Assembly (NCBI GenBank): GCA_946409855.1
Contig: CAMJXZ010000128.1
Coordinates: 1 to 8,626 of the forward strand
Source: an uncultured Clostridia bacterium
Lineage (GTDB): Bacteria > Bacillota > Clostridia > Christensenellales > Aristaeellaceae
Reading direction: 5' to 3'
DNA length: 8,626 bases
Translations under genes and position numbers: made by a program
Notes under the pieces: generated by a model
Databases searched by the model: none
The model's input: only the letters and a program-made list of their open reading frames with translations
What the model was told of the DNA's origin: nothing
Shown: positions 1 through 6,496 of the stretch, piece after piece
How the letters are laid out: each line of letters starts with the position of its first letter
How positions within the stretch are numbered: position 1 is the first letter of the stretch

Positions 1-1286
1 GCGGTTACTTCGGCCGCATCATGGAACTGTCCGACAAGTACAAGACCATGGGCGTCCGCACCAACGCCGATACGCCCCATGACGCCCAGCAGGCCGCGGC
101 CTTCGGCGCGCAGGGCATCGGTCTGTGCCGCACCGAGCACATGTTCTTCGATCCCGCCCGCATCGGCGCGTTCCGCGAGATGATCTGCTCCGAAACCAAG
201 GAAGAACGCGAAGCTGCCCTGGCCAAGATCGAGCCCATGCAGCAGAGCGACTTTGAGGGCCTGTTCGAAGCGCTGGGCGGCTATCCCGTCACCATCCGCT
301 TCCTGGATCCGCCGCTGCACGAGTTCGTGCCCACCGAAGAGGCCGATATCGAAGCGCTGGCGCAGACCCAGGGCAAGACCGTGGAATACATCAAACAGAT
401 CATTTCCGACCTGCATGAGTTCAACCCGATGATGGGCCACCGCGGCTGCCGTCTGTCTGTCACCTATCCCGAAATCGCCGTCATGCAGACCCGCGCCGTC
501 ATCAAGGCCGCGCTGGCTGTCCAGGCCCGCCATCCCGAATGGCACGTGGTGCCCGAGATCATGATCCCACTGATCGGCGAAGTCAAGGAATTCAACTTCG
601 TCAAGAAGATCGTCGTGGCCACCGCCGATGAAGTGATCAGCGCTTCCGGCCTCCAGCTGGAATATGAAGTGGGCACCATGATCGAAGTGCCGCGCGCCGC
701 GCTGACCGCGGACGATATTGCCAAGGAAGCTGACTTCTTCTGCTTTGGCACCAACGACCTGACCCAGATGACCCTGGGCTTCAGCCGTGACGACTCCGGC
801 AAGTTCCTGCCGGCGTACTACCAGAACAAGATCTACGAATCCGATCCCTTTGCCCGCCTGGATACCGTTGGCGTCGGCAAGCTGATGCGGATGGCGGTGG
901 ATCTGGGCCGCGCCACCAACAAAACGCTGCACTGCGGCATCTGCGGCGAGCACGGCGGCGATCCGTCCTCCATCGAATTCTGCAACGAGATCGGTCTGGA
1001 CTATGTCTCCTGCAGCCCCTTCCGCGTCCCGATCGCCCGTCTGAGCGCCGCCCAGGCCGCGATCAAGGCCAAGAAGAAGGATGAGGATTTCCGCAAGGCC
1101 GCCGAGGCTGAGATCAACGCCACCGTCGAAACAGCCAAATCCGCGCTGAAAGACGCCGCTGACAAATTCTCCTCCATCGCCGAAGCCGCCGGCGCCGAAC
1201 TGAAAGATTTGGCGCAGGCCAGCTTCAAATCCATCCTGGCCGGCTGGGAAGAAGCCAAAAAGACCTTCAACAACGAACGCAAATAA
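1..1286 (+). CDS. ppdK: Pyruvate, phosphate dikinase, C-terminal part (5' end outside window)
   Basis: This enzyme interconverts pyruvate, ATP and phosphate with PEP, AMP and pyrophosphate in the cytoplasm; in anaerobes it often serves glycolysis or gluconeogenesis. The frame is already open at base 3, so the ATG at 21 is internal. About 427 residues are visible, covering the linker and the PEP/pyruvate-binding TIM barrel. Seen: GVRTNADTP near base 51, the PEP-utiliser signature GTNDLTQMTLGFSRDD from 747, and GICGEHGGDPSS with the catalytic cysteine codon at 942. The phospho-histidine and ATP-grasp domains would lie upstream. The family normally ends just after the motif matching SPFRVPIARLSAAQAAI (about 1014-1064). 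Here the frame continues for roughly 72 more residues rich in Ala, Lys and Glu (about 1068-1283), predicted helical. A hairpin terminator follows 16 bases after the stop. The family call is very secure; the role of the tail is unknown. Confidence 0.97.
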   Translation, partial: GYFGRIMELSDKYKTMGVRTNADTPHDAQQAAAFGAQGIGLCRTEHMFFDPARIGAFREMICSETKEEREAALAKIEPMQQSDFEGLFEALGGYPVTIRFLDPPLHEFVPTEEADIEALAQTQGKTVEYIKQIISDLHEFNPMMGHRGCRLSVTYPEIAVMQTRAVIKAALAVQARHPEWHVVPEIMIPLIGEVKEFNFVKKIVVATADEVISASGLQLEYEVGTMIEVPRAALTADDIAKEADFFCFGTNDLTQMTLGFSRDDSGKFLPAYYQNKIYESDPFARLDTVGVGKLMRMAVDLGRATNKTLHCGICGEHGGDPSSIEFCNEIGLDYVSCSPFRVPIARLSAAQAAIKAKKKDEDFRKAAEAEINATVETAKSALKDAADKFSSIAEAAGAELKDLAQASFKSILAGWEEAKKTFNNERK

Positions 1287-1302
1287 TCACATAATCTGAC
1301 AG

Positions 1303-1336
1303 AAAAGGCGCGCCCCGAAAAGGGACGCGCTTTTTT
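1303..1336 (+). terminator. Rho-independent terminator after ppdK, possibly bidirectional
   Basis: The stem is GCGCG (1308-1312) with CGCGC (1326-1330), then a C/A mismatch, then CCC with GGG, around a GAAAA loop. Six T residues (1331-1336) follow. An A-run before the stem (1303-1306) gives a short T-run on the minus strand, so it could also stop transcripts from the convergent cotH-family gene, whose stop lies about 140 bases away. Confidence 0.9.
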
Positions 1337-1346
1337 GTGGATACAG

Positions 1347-1359
1347 GACGCTTCGCGTC
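1347..1359. repeat. Small perfect hairpin between convergent genes
   Basis: GACGC, TTC loop, GCGTC: a 5-bp perfect stem just beyond the ppdK terminator. The rest of the 1337-1478 spacer holds only weak structures: CCGG repeated 8 bases apart near 1368-1383, a tandem GGAACGC pair at 1411-1424, and GAGCC/GGCTC at 1452-1476. None has a T-run. I see no gene here. Confidence 0.35.
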
Positions 1360-1478
1360 AGGCATAACCGGCTCATAAACCGGAAGAAATCAGTGCTTTT
1401 CAATGGATCAGGAACGCGGAACGCGCCCCTGGATCGGGCGTTATGCGGAAGGAGCCAAATGACGCGGCGCCGGCTCGT

Positions 1479-2921
1479 TTATTTTCCCTGATTAAATCTG
1501 ATCCTTGTTTCCTGCTGATTCCACTGCCCGTTCAGCCACTGGATCCTCGCTTTCACGTACGCGCCGATATCCCGCGCCGGTCCCAGCTTCCAGGAGGCGT
1601 TTTCCAGGTCTCCTTCCAGGCTTTCCGCTTCCTCCGTCACCCGGTCCGCCGCCGCTTCCAGCACGCCACCGGCGGACAGTCTGCGCCATTTGTCCATGAC
1701 GATCTTCCGGAAGCCCTCCAGCCGCATCGCCAGGATATACCAGCTGTTGGAACGGTCCCACCCGTCTGTCCAGAGTTTCTGGAAGGTAGATGCGTAATAC
1801 CCGGCTTTCGGGTCTTCGGTATAGCCCCAGTTGAAATCCCACGGCGCCAGAAAGGTCAGTTCCGGGTAAATGCTGTTTTCCGTAAAATCCACCGCCAGGA
1901 AGAAGTTGCCCGCGCCGACGTCGTAGTTCTGCACCAGTTCTTCCAGGATCACCATATTCGCCAGCGATTCCAGGTCCATCACGGCGTCGACGGCTTCCAG
2001 CGCCGTCCCGTAGACCCCGTCGGCCGGAACCGCCTGATTCTCTTCATCCAGCATAAACGGTCGGTCGTGAACAGACGCTTCGTAGAGGATCGTGAATACG
2101 CCGTCCAGATACCGGTGAATGAACTCTTCCTGCGCTTTGGACCACGTATCGCTTTTGATGCTGTAATTCCTCGCGGGGATCTTCCGGCTCAGCCCGGCGA
2201 TATCCCGGACCTCTTCCTTTTCCGCCAGGGTAAAATACGGGTGCTCGTCCGACGCGTAATTGTCCATCTCCAGCAGATACCCGACCCGCGTCCCGGTTTC
2301 CCCTTCCTCCGGCTCGTATACACTGATCCGCCCCTTGGCGGCCTGGTTCTGCTCGCACAGCAGATAGACGCCGGCGAACGTCCCGTTCATATACAGGTTC
2401 ACAAACGCGCAGTCGCTGCTGTAATACTTCCCCTCAAAGATTGTCCGGGCGAGCTCAAAGCCCATATAATCCGGCACCAGGTTCCAGGACGAACGGAGCA
2501 GCACCCAGCTTTTATAGGCTTTCCCGCCGTGCAGCCCCAGCAGGTTTTGCTTTTTGTCAAATTTGATGCGATAGGGCTTCTCGTAATCATTCGCCGTGGA
2601 ATTGCCGCGCACCCGGATGGCGCCAACGGCGGTCAGCCGCATCTCCTCCGGGCATTTGAAGACGTTGACCACTGCCGGGACATATTCTTCCTTGGAAAGC
2701 ACCTTCTGCCGGTCCAGGGTGGTCACATAGATGCAGGGATGGCTTTTCTTTTTGGCGATGGCGTTCATCACCGGCTCAATCCTGCCCAGGCGCTCCTCGT
2801 ACTGCCGGAGCACCTCCGGAATCTCCTCTTGCGCAAGGCAGCGGAGCCCCGGCCCGCAGCCCGCCGTCAGCAGCGCCAGCAGCAGGGCCATGCAGATACG
2901 GGGAAAAATGTGAGACCTCAT
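1479..2921 (-). CDS. CotH kinase family lipoprotein
   Basis: A 480-residue member of the CotH family, atypical protein kinases first known from Bacillus spore coats but common in clostridia as exported proteins. The frame is open up to 2978, but the ATG at 2921 is preferred: AAAGGA lies 7 bases before it, and the protein then begins with a signal peptide (MRSHIFPR, then a hydrophobic stretch to about 20) and a lipobox LLTAGC with Cys22. This suggests a lipid-anchored protein outside the membrane. Visible CotH-like blocks are RVRGNST (103-109), KPYRIKF (115-121), YLLEMDN (Asp220) and APWDFNWGY (Asp362). The two Asp residues sit in blocks that resemble the conserved acidic positions of the family, but I cannot assign catalysis from sequence alone. 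It is the second gene of an operon, 53 bases after the GH13 gene. Substrate unknown; spore role unproven. Confidence 0.85.
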   Translation of the reverse strand: MRSHIFPRICMALLLALLTAGCGPGLRCLAQEEIPEVLRQYEERLGRIEPVMNAIAKKKSHPCIYVTTLDRQKVLSKEEYVPAVVNVFKCPEEMRLTAVGAIRVRGNSTANDYEKPYRIKFDKKQNLLGLHGGKAYKSWVLLRSSWNLVPDYMGFELARTIFEGKYYSSDCAFVNLYMNGTFAGVYLLCEQNQAAKGRISVYEPEEGETGTRVGYLLEMDNYASDEHPYFTLAEKEEVRDIAGLSRKIPARNYSIKSDTWSKAQEEFIHRYLDGVFTILYEASVHDRPFMLDEENQAVPADGVYGTALEAVDAVMDLESLANMVILEELVQNYDVGAGNFFLAVDFTENSIYPELTFLAPWDFNWGYTEDPKAGYYASTFQKLWTDGWDRSNSWYILAMRLEGFRKIVMDKWRRLSAGGVLEAAADRVTEEAESLEGDLENASWKLGPARDIGAYVKARIQWLNGQWNQQETRIRFNQGK

Positions 2922-2957
2922 AAGCCTTTCCTTTCCGCGTGAACGGTTCCGCCCCCG

Positions 2958-2970
2958 GGCGCATTGCGCC
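2958..2970 (-). repeat. Intercistronic hairpin between the GH13 and cotH-family genes
   Basis: GGCGC and GCGCC flank a 3-base loop, giving a perfect stem in the 53-base gap, 4 bases after the GH13 stop. No T-run follows, so it is unlikely to be a full terminator. It could stabilise the upstream message or attenuate the downstream gene; this is inference. Confidence 0.4.
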
Positions 2971-2974
2971 TTCG

Positions 2975-4234
2975 TCACCCGATCAGAAGCACCACCGGCT
3001 CTCCGGCGGAAGCGATCATGCCCTCTTCCACAAAGACTTCCTTCCCGGTCAAAAGATCCGTGTATCTGCCTTCCGGGAGCCCGGCGTCCATGAGCCCGTT
3101 CTTTCCCTTGAGGCTCACAAAGGCCAGCAGCTTTTTCTCATCCTGCTCATAGCAGACCCGCACCCAGTCGTTGGGCAGCGCCTGCAGGGAATATGCGCCC
3201 TGATCCAGGATCTCATTCTTCTTGATCTCGCTCAAAGAACGGATGAGGTTCGTCAGCGCGGGTTCGCCGTTCCTTTCCACAGGGTCCGCGTCGAACAGCC
3301 CGGGCCGGTGGACCGGCTCCCACTCCTGCCCGTCATACACCAGCGCCGTTCCTTTTTGCAGGAAGTTGAACACCAGCCAGTTGAGCCGGGCCTTCCGGTC
3401 CGGGATCAGGAAAGCGGCCCGGGGGCGGTCATGGTTTTCCAGGCACCTGAGCTTGACATAATTCTCCGGGTAAATGCATTCCTGCCGTTCCAGCGCCCGA
3501 ATATAGTCCGCAAGGGTTTCCTCCCCTTTCAGGTATCTGCGGTAATCGCCGTATACGTCATAATCGTAGCAGATGTCGAAGGCCTGGTACATTTCCGCGT
3601 CGCTGTGGCAGATCACGCCGTGATTGCGGTTGTAGCGGACGAACTCGGATTCCACGGTTTCCGCCAGCCAGATGCAGCCCGGCCGCACCTCTTCCACCGC
3701 CCACCTGGCGTCCAGCCAGAAGTCAAGCGGCACCATCGGCGCGACGTCACAGCGGAAGCCGTCCACGATGCGCGCCCACTGTTTGAGGGTTTCGATCAGG
3801 TACTCCCGCAGGTCCTGGCTGTTAAAGTCCAGGTCGATGATGTCCGACCAGTCCCCCACGTGATTGCCGAAGCTGCCGTCCTCTTTCCGGTAGAACCAGT
3901 CCGGATGCTGGCGGACCAGGACGGAATCCGGCGAGGTGTGATGAAAGACCACGTCAATCATCAGCTTCATGCCCAGCCGGTGGATTTCATCCGCCAGGCG
4001 CTTGAAATCCTCCAGCGTCCCGTATTCCGGGTTGACCGCGCGGTAATCCGAAATCGCGTAGGGCGACCCCAGGGTCCCCTTGCGCTTGACCTTCCCGATG
4101 GGATGGATCGGGAGCAGCCAGATCATATCCGCGCCCAGCGCTTTGATGCGGGCCGCGTCCCGGCGCACGGCCTCAAAGCTCCCGCCGTGATTGCGGACAA
4201 AAACCGAATAGATCGTCATATTTCTCAGGCTCAT
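2975..4234 (-). CDS. Alpha-amylase family (GH13) glycosidase, intracellular
   Basis: A 419-residue GH13 enzyme that should act on alpha-glucosidic bonds of malto-oligosaccharides or related sugars. No signal peptide is seen, so it is probably cytoplasmic. Blocks in order: HPIG (44-47), region I DVVFHH (94-99), DLDF (134-137), region II GFRCDVA with nucleophile Asp163, region III LAETVE with acid/base Glu192, and region IV ENHD with Asp269. A short beta domain ends the protein (about 350-419). All three catalytic acids are present; region I has His98 where the family usually has Asn. The frame is open up to an ATG at 4276, but a promoter -10 overlaps that codon. GGAGG at 4242-4246 lies 7 bases before the ATG at 4234 and only 1 base before the ATG at 4240, so 4234 was chosen. 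Subfamily and exact substrate cannot be told. First gene of the operon with the CotH lipoprotein. Confidence 0.92.
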   Translation of the reverse strand: MSLRNMTIYSVFVRNHGGSFEAVRRDAARIKALGADMIWLLPIHPIGKVKRKGTLGSPYAISDYRAVNPEYGTLEDFKRLADEIHRLGMKLMIDVVFHHTSPDSVLVRQHPDWFYRKEDGSFGNHVGDWSDIIDLDFNSQDLREYLIETLKQWARIVDGFRCDVAPMVPLDFWLDARWAVEEVRPGCIWLAETVESEFVRYNRNHGVICHSDAEMYQAFDICYDYDVYGDYRRYLKGEETLADYIRALERQECIYPENYVKLRCLENHDRPRAAFLIPDRKARLNWLVFNFLQKGTALVYDGQEWEPVHRPGLFDADPVERNGEPALTNLIRSLSEIKKNEILDQGAYSLQALPNDWVRVCYEQDEKKLLAFVSLKGKNGLMDAGLPEGRYTDLLTGKEVFVEEGMIASAGEPVVLLIG

Positions 4235-4274
4235 CTTCATACCTCCCGCTGATGCATTTTCTTTTGCTTTTTTC

Positions 4275-4303
4275 ATTATATCATTCCGGCACCCGGATGT
4301 ACA
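4275..4303 (-). promoter_or_regulatory. SigA-type promoter of the GH13-cotH operon
   Basis: Read on the minus strand: -35 TGTACA (4303-4298, four of six consensus bases), a 17-base spacer, and a perfect -10 TATAAT (4280-4275) preceded by TG one base away (extended -10). Transcription should start near 4268, leaving a leader of about 33 bases with GGAGG before the ATG at 4234. Confidence 0.75.
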
Positions 4304-4355
4304 GCATCATTTTTTTCATTTGACAATGCATAATGGTATTCCTTCCGCCGCAGTT

Positions 4356-4379
4356 TGTGATATAATGCTTATGTGATAT
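4356..4379 (+). repeat. Direct repeat TGTGATAT x2 over the promoter start region
   Basis: Identical 8-mers at 4356-4363 and 4372-4379, 16 bases apart, one overlapping the -10 and the other the expected transcription start. It could be an operator, or chance similarity in AT-rich sequence. Confidence 0.4.
4358..4366 (+). promoter_or_regulatory. Extended -10 promoter of the NAGPA-rpiB operon
   Basis: TGATATAAT matches TGnTATAAT perfectly. No good -35 lies at the proper distance; TTGACA at 4320-4325 is 35 bases upstream and cannot be its partner. Extended -10 promoters can work without a -35. The start point would be near 4373, about 47 bases before the ATG at 4420. Confidence 0.65.
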
Positions 4380-4419
4380 GTCCTTGTGTTCTCACTTATG
4401 TTAAAAGGAATTGCGGCAA

Positions 4420-5664
4420 ATGAACCGACTGACAAAATGCCTCCTTCTTCTGATCCTGATTTCTGCCCTGCTTTTGCAGTCCGCGCTGGCCGTCTCATTC
4501 CCCTTGCGGCAGGGGGATAAAGGGCAGGATGTGCTGGCCCTCAAGAACCGGATGTACGAGCTGCATTATTTCCGTTCCACCAAGTTCAGCACCGTCTACA
4601 ACGAGACCACCGCCGAGCGCGTGCGCCAGCTGCAGCAGCAGAACGGCCTGCCGCAGACCGGGGAGGTCGACGAGGCGCTCTGGAACCTGATCTTCTCCTC
4701 CGACTGCCTCTCCGCCGACGATCCGCCTAAGGCGGCGGAAACGGCCGATGCCGTTGAGGCGGACGCGCCTTCCGCCCCGCTCCCCGAAAACGTCCACGCC
4801 CCCTTCCCGGTGCCCGGCGCCCCGGAAAGAAACGAGCAGGGCTTCCTGACCGCGGATGACGAATACGTTGTCACGGACGAAAGCAGCGGTTTCTGGGCGT
4901 ATCTGTCCGACACATTGCAGGTGGTCATCCGGCGTTTTGAAGATCCCTCGCAAAAGATCATCTGGTTCCAGACGGATGTCCGCACCGCCGGTGAAGAGCG
5001 GATCACCCCTCTGCTCACCGGCGGCTCCTGGCAGCAGCCCCGGAAGATCGCACGGGCCGCCCAGGCCGTCCTCGCGTTTTCGGACGATTTTTACAGCTAC
5101 CGCAAATACAACAAATACACCGTCGGCATCGAGATCCGGGACGGGAAAATCATTTCAGACAAGACAAAAAAGCCCACCTCCAGCGGCTTTCCGAAGCTGG
5201 AAAATCTGGCCTGCTTTCCGGACGGCAGCATGAAATGCTATAACGCCCAGGACCATACCGCCCAGGAATACCTCGACATGGGGGCCGAAAACGTACTGGC
5301 CTTCGGGCCGATCCTGGTGACAAACGGGCAGCTGGGCGAGCACATGCGGGCCACCCAGGAAGAAGCGAAGCAGTACGGCTATTACCACTACCGCGAGCCC
5401 CGCTGCGCGCTGGGCATGGTTGCTCCCGACCATTACATCGTGCTGACCGTGAACGGCCGCCAGACCAAATCGAAGGGCGCGTATCTGGACTGGCTGGCCT
5501 GGAAGATGCTGGAACTGGGGGCGCAGGAAGCCCTGAACCTGGACGGGGGCGGCACTGTCGCGCTGCTCTTCATGGGTGAATCCATCAACGTCAAAGCCAC
5601 GACCTCCCGCAACACCTCTCACCTGATGAGCTTCGGCACCTCCGAACTGGTGCCTGTTCAATAA
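4420..5664 (+). CDS. Secreted protein: peptidoglycan-binding domain plus NAGPA-type phosphodiester glycosidase domain
   Basis: A 414-residue exported protein. The ATG at 4420 has AAGGA at 4405-4409, 10 bases before it; an in-frame TTG at 4411 is too close to that site. Residues 1-24 form a signal peptide with a long Leu-rich core and likely cleavage after ALA24. Residues about 28-92 match a PG_binding_1 repeat (LRQGDKGQDVLALKNRM, then TTAERVRQLQQQNGLPQTGEVD). A Pro/Ala/Glu linker follows to about 155. The rest resembles the phosphodiester glycosidase domain related to human NAGPA, with RCALGM (328-333), LTVNGR (342-347) and NLDGGGTVAL (373-382). In bacteria this domain is thought to act on sugar phosphodiesters in cell-surface polymers; the substrate here is unknown. 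First gene of a three-gene operon, 33 bases before rpiB. Family call firm, function inferred. Confidence 0.88.
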   Translation: MNRLTKCLLLLILISALLLQSALAVSFPLRQGDKGQDVLALKNRMYELHYFRSTKFSTVYNETTAERVRQLQQQNGLPQTGEVDEALWNLIFSSDCLSADDPPKAAETADAVEADAPSAPLPENVHAPFPVPGAPERNEQGFLTADDEYVVTDESSGFWAYLSDTLQVVIRRFEDPSQKIIWFQTDVRTAGEERITPLLTGGSWQQPRKIARAAQAVLAFSDDFYSYRKYNKYTVGIEIRDGKIISDKTKKPTSSGFPKLENLACFPDGSMKCYNAQDHTAQEYLDMGAENVLAFGPILVTNGQLGEHMRATQEEAKQYGYYHYREPRCALGMVAPDHYIVLTVNGRQTKSKGAYLDWLAWKMLELGAQEALNLDGGGTVALLFMGESINVKATTSRNTSHLMSFGTSELVPVQ

Positions 5665-5697
5665 AAGATGATCCAAAATGAACTGGAGGGAAACAAG

Positions 5698-6150
5698 ATG
5701 ATCGCCATTGCCTGTGACCACGGCGCGGTCGCGCTGAAGAAAGAAATCGAGCAGATGCTGGATGAGATGGGCCTTGCCTACCAGGATTTCGGCACCGACA
5801 GCTCCGCTTCCGTGGACTATCCCGTATACGCCGAGAAGGCCGCCCGGGCCGTGACCAGCGGCGAATGCGACCGGGGGATCCTCCTGTGCGGCACCGGCCT
5901 TGGCATGTCGCTGGCCGCCAACAAGGTCCGCGGCATCCGCTGCGCGCTGTGCGGGGACTGCTTTTCCGCCGAGATGTCCCGCCGCCACAACAACGCCAAC
6001 ATGCTGGCCCTGGGCGCTCGCGTCATCGGACCGGAGCTGGCCAAGATGATCACCCGCATCTTCCTCACCACCGAATTTGAAGGCGGCCGTCACGCCCGCC
6101 GGGTCGGCATGATCGACACCCTGGACCAGGGCGGCACCCTGAACGAATAA
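5698..6150 (+). CDS. rpiB: Ribose-5-phosphate isomerase B
   Basis: Interconverts ribulose 5-phosphate and ribose 5-phosphate in the non-oxidative pentose phosphate pathway; cytoplasmic, usually a dimer. The 150-residue length is typical. Seen: IACDHGAVALKKEI at the N-terminus, SVDYPVYA, GILLCGTGLGMSLAANKVRG with the catalytic-base Cys64, RRHNNANML with the ring-opening candidate His97, and LTTEFEGGRH near the C-terminus. The frame is open from an ATG at 5668, but GGAGG at 5685-5689 sits 7 bases before the ATG at 5698, and residue 1 there matches the usual family start. It lies between the NAGPA-domain gene and a DUF4177-like gene, with short gaps on both sides, so all three are probably one transcript. 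Some relatives act on other sugar phosphates (LacA/LacB, allose 6-phosphate isomerase); the close fit to RpiB makes that less likely. Confidence 0.95.
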   Translation: MIAIACDHGAVALKKEIEQMLDEMGLAYQDFGTDSSASVDYPVYAEKAARAVTSGECDRGILLCGTGLGMSLAANKVRGIRCALCGDCFSAEMSRRHNNANMLALGARVIGPELAKMITRIFLTTEFEGGRHARRVGMIDTLDQGGTLNE

Positions 6151-6178
6151 GGCGTATATTGCGGAAAGGAAAACGAGC

Positions 6179-6364
6179 ATGAAAGAATACAAGCTGGTCT
6201 ATCTGAACAAAGGGCTGTCCCTCTCCCGCGAGAAAGACCTGGAAAAAGCGGAAGACATCGTCAACCAGTACGTCGGCCAGGGCTGGACGCTGCAGCAGGT
6301 GGCGGCCCCCGCGGACGGCGCCGGCGCGCTGATCGGCGTGTTCTATAAGGAAAGCAAGCTGTGA
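6179..6364 (+). CDS. Small DUF4177-like protein of unknown function
   Basis: A 61-residue protein starting MKEYKLVYLN, with AAGGA 8 bases before the ATG. The middle holds a short helix (KDLEKAEDIVNQYVGQ) and then GWTLQQV. This beta-helix-GW-beta pattern is typical of the small DUF4177 family, in which the GW motif is the best-conserved point. No signal peptide or membrane segment is seen. It lies 28 bases after rpiB and is the last gene before the strong terminator at 6440-6476. No function is known for the family and none can be inferred from the context beyond co-transcription. Confidence 0.75.
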   Translation: MKEYKLVYLNKGLSLSREKDLEKAEDIVNQYVGQGWTLQQVAAPADGAGALIGVFYKESKL

Positions 6365-6439
6365 TCCGCCGGACAGCGCTTTGAATCAATCCGGTCACAG
6401 CAGGCTGCTGAACGGTCGGCGGCTTGCCATCCATTCAAG

Positions 6440-6476
6440 AAAACGGGATACCGCAGCGAAGGCGGCATCCCGTTTT
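6440..6476. terminator. Strong bidirectional Rho-independent terminator
   Basis: Stem AAAACGGGAT (6440-6449) with ATCCCGTTTT (6467-6476), one A/C mismatch, then CCGC with GCGG around a 7-base loop. The A-run and T-run make it work on either strand. It lies between the plus-strand rpiB operon and the convergent glycyl-tRNA synthetase gene, whose stop is at 6497, and probably serves both. The remaining spacer (6365-6439) shows only a small CAGCA/TGCTG hairpin at 6398-6410. Confidence 0.92.
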
Positions 6477-6496
6477 ATATGCTGTTATTGACCGGA

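Noticed and set aside
1452..1476. GAGCC/GGCTC hairpin just after the CotH gene stop
   Set aside because: The stem is only 5 bp with a 15-base loop and no T-run on the minus strand, so it is not a credible terminator.
1443..2942. A 499-codon open frame on + covering the whole CotH-family gene
   Set aside because: It mirrors the real gene almost exactly. Its protein is rich in Arg, Pro, His and Val without any recognisable domain. Long antisense frames are expected in GC-rich genes with G/C at third positions.
2939..4252. A 437-codon open frame on + antisense to the GH13 gene
   Set aside because: The GH13 frame carries all catalytic motifs with a promoter and ribosome site. The antisense product shows no family pattern.
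4320..4325. Consensus -35 TTGACA on + in the divergent spacer
   Set aside because: No -10 lies 15-19 bases downstream; the nearest TATAAT is 35 bases away. The reverse reading TTGTCA has only a poor -10 partner. Probably chance.
4316..4498. A 60-codon open frame on - in the divergent spacer
   Set aside because: It runs across both promoters and the signal-peptide region of the NAGPA gene, with no ribosome site or family resemblance seen.
5155..6192. A 345-codon open frame on - across the NAGPA gene and rpiB
   Set aside because: It spans two well-supported genes and their spacer in the opposite direction and has low-complexity Gly/Ala/Val/His content with no motif.
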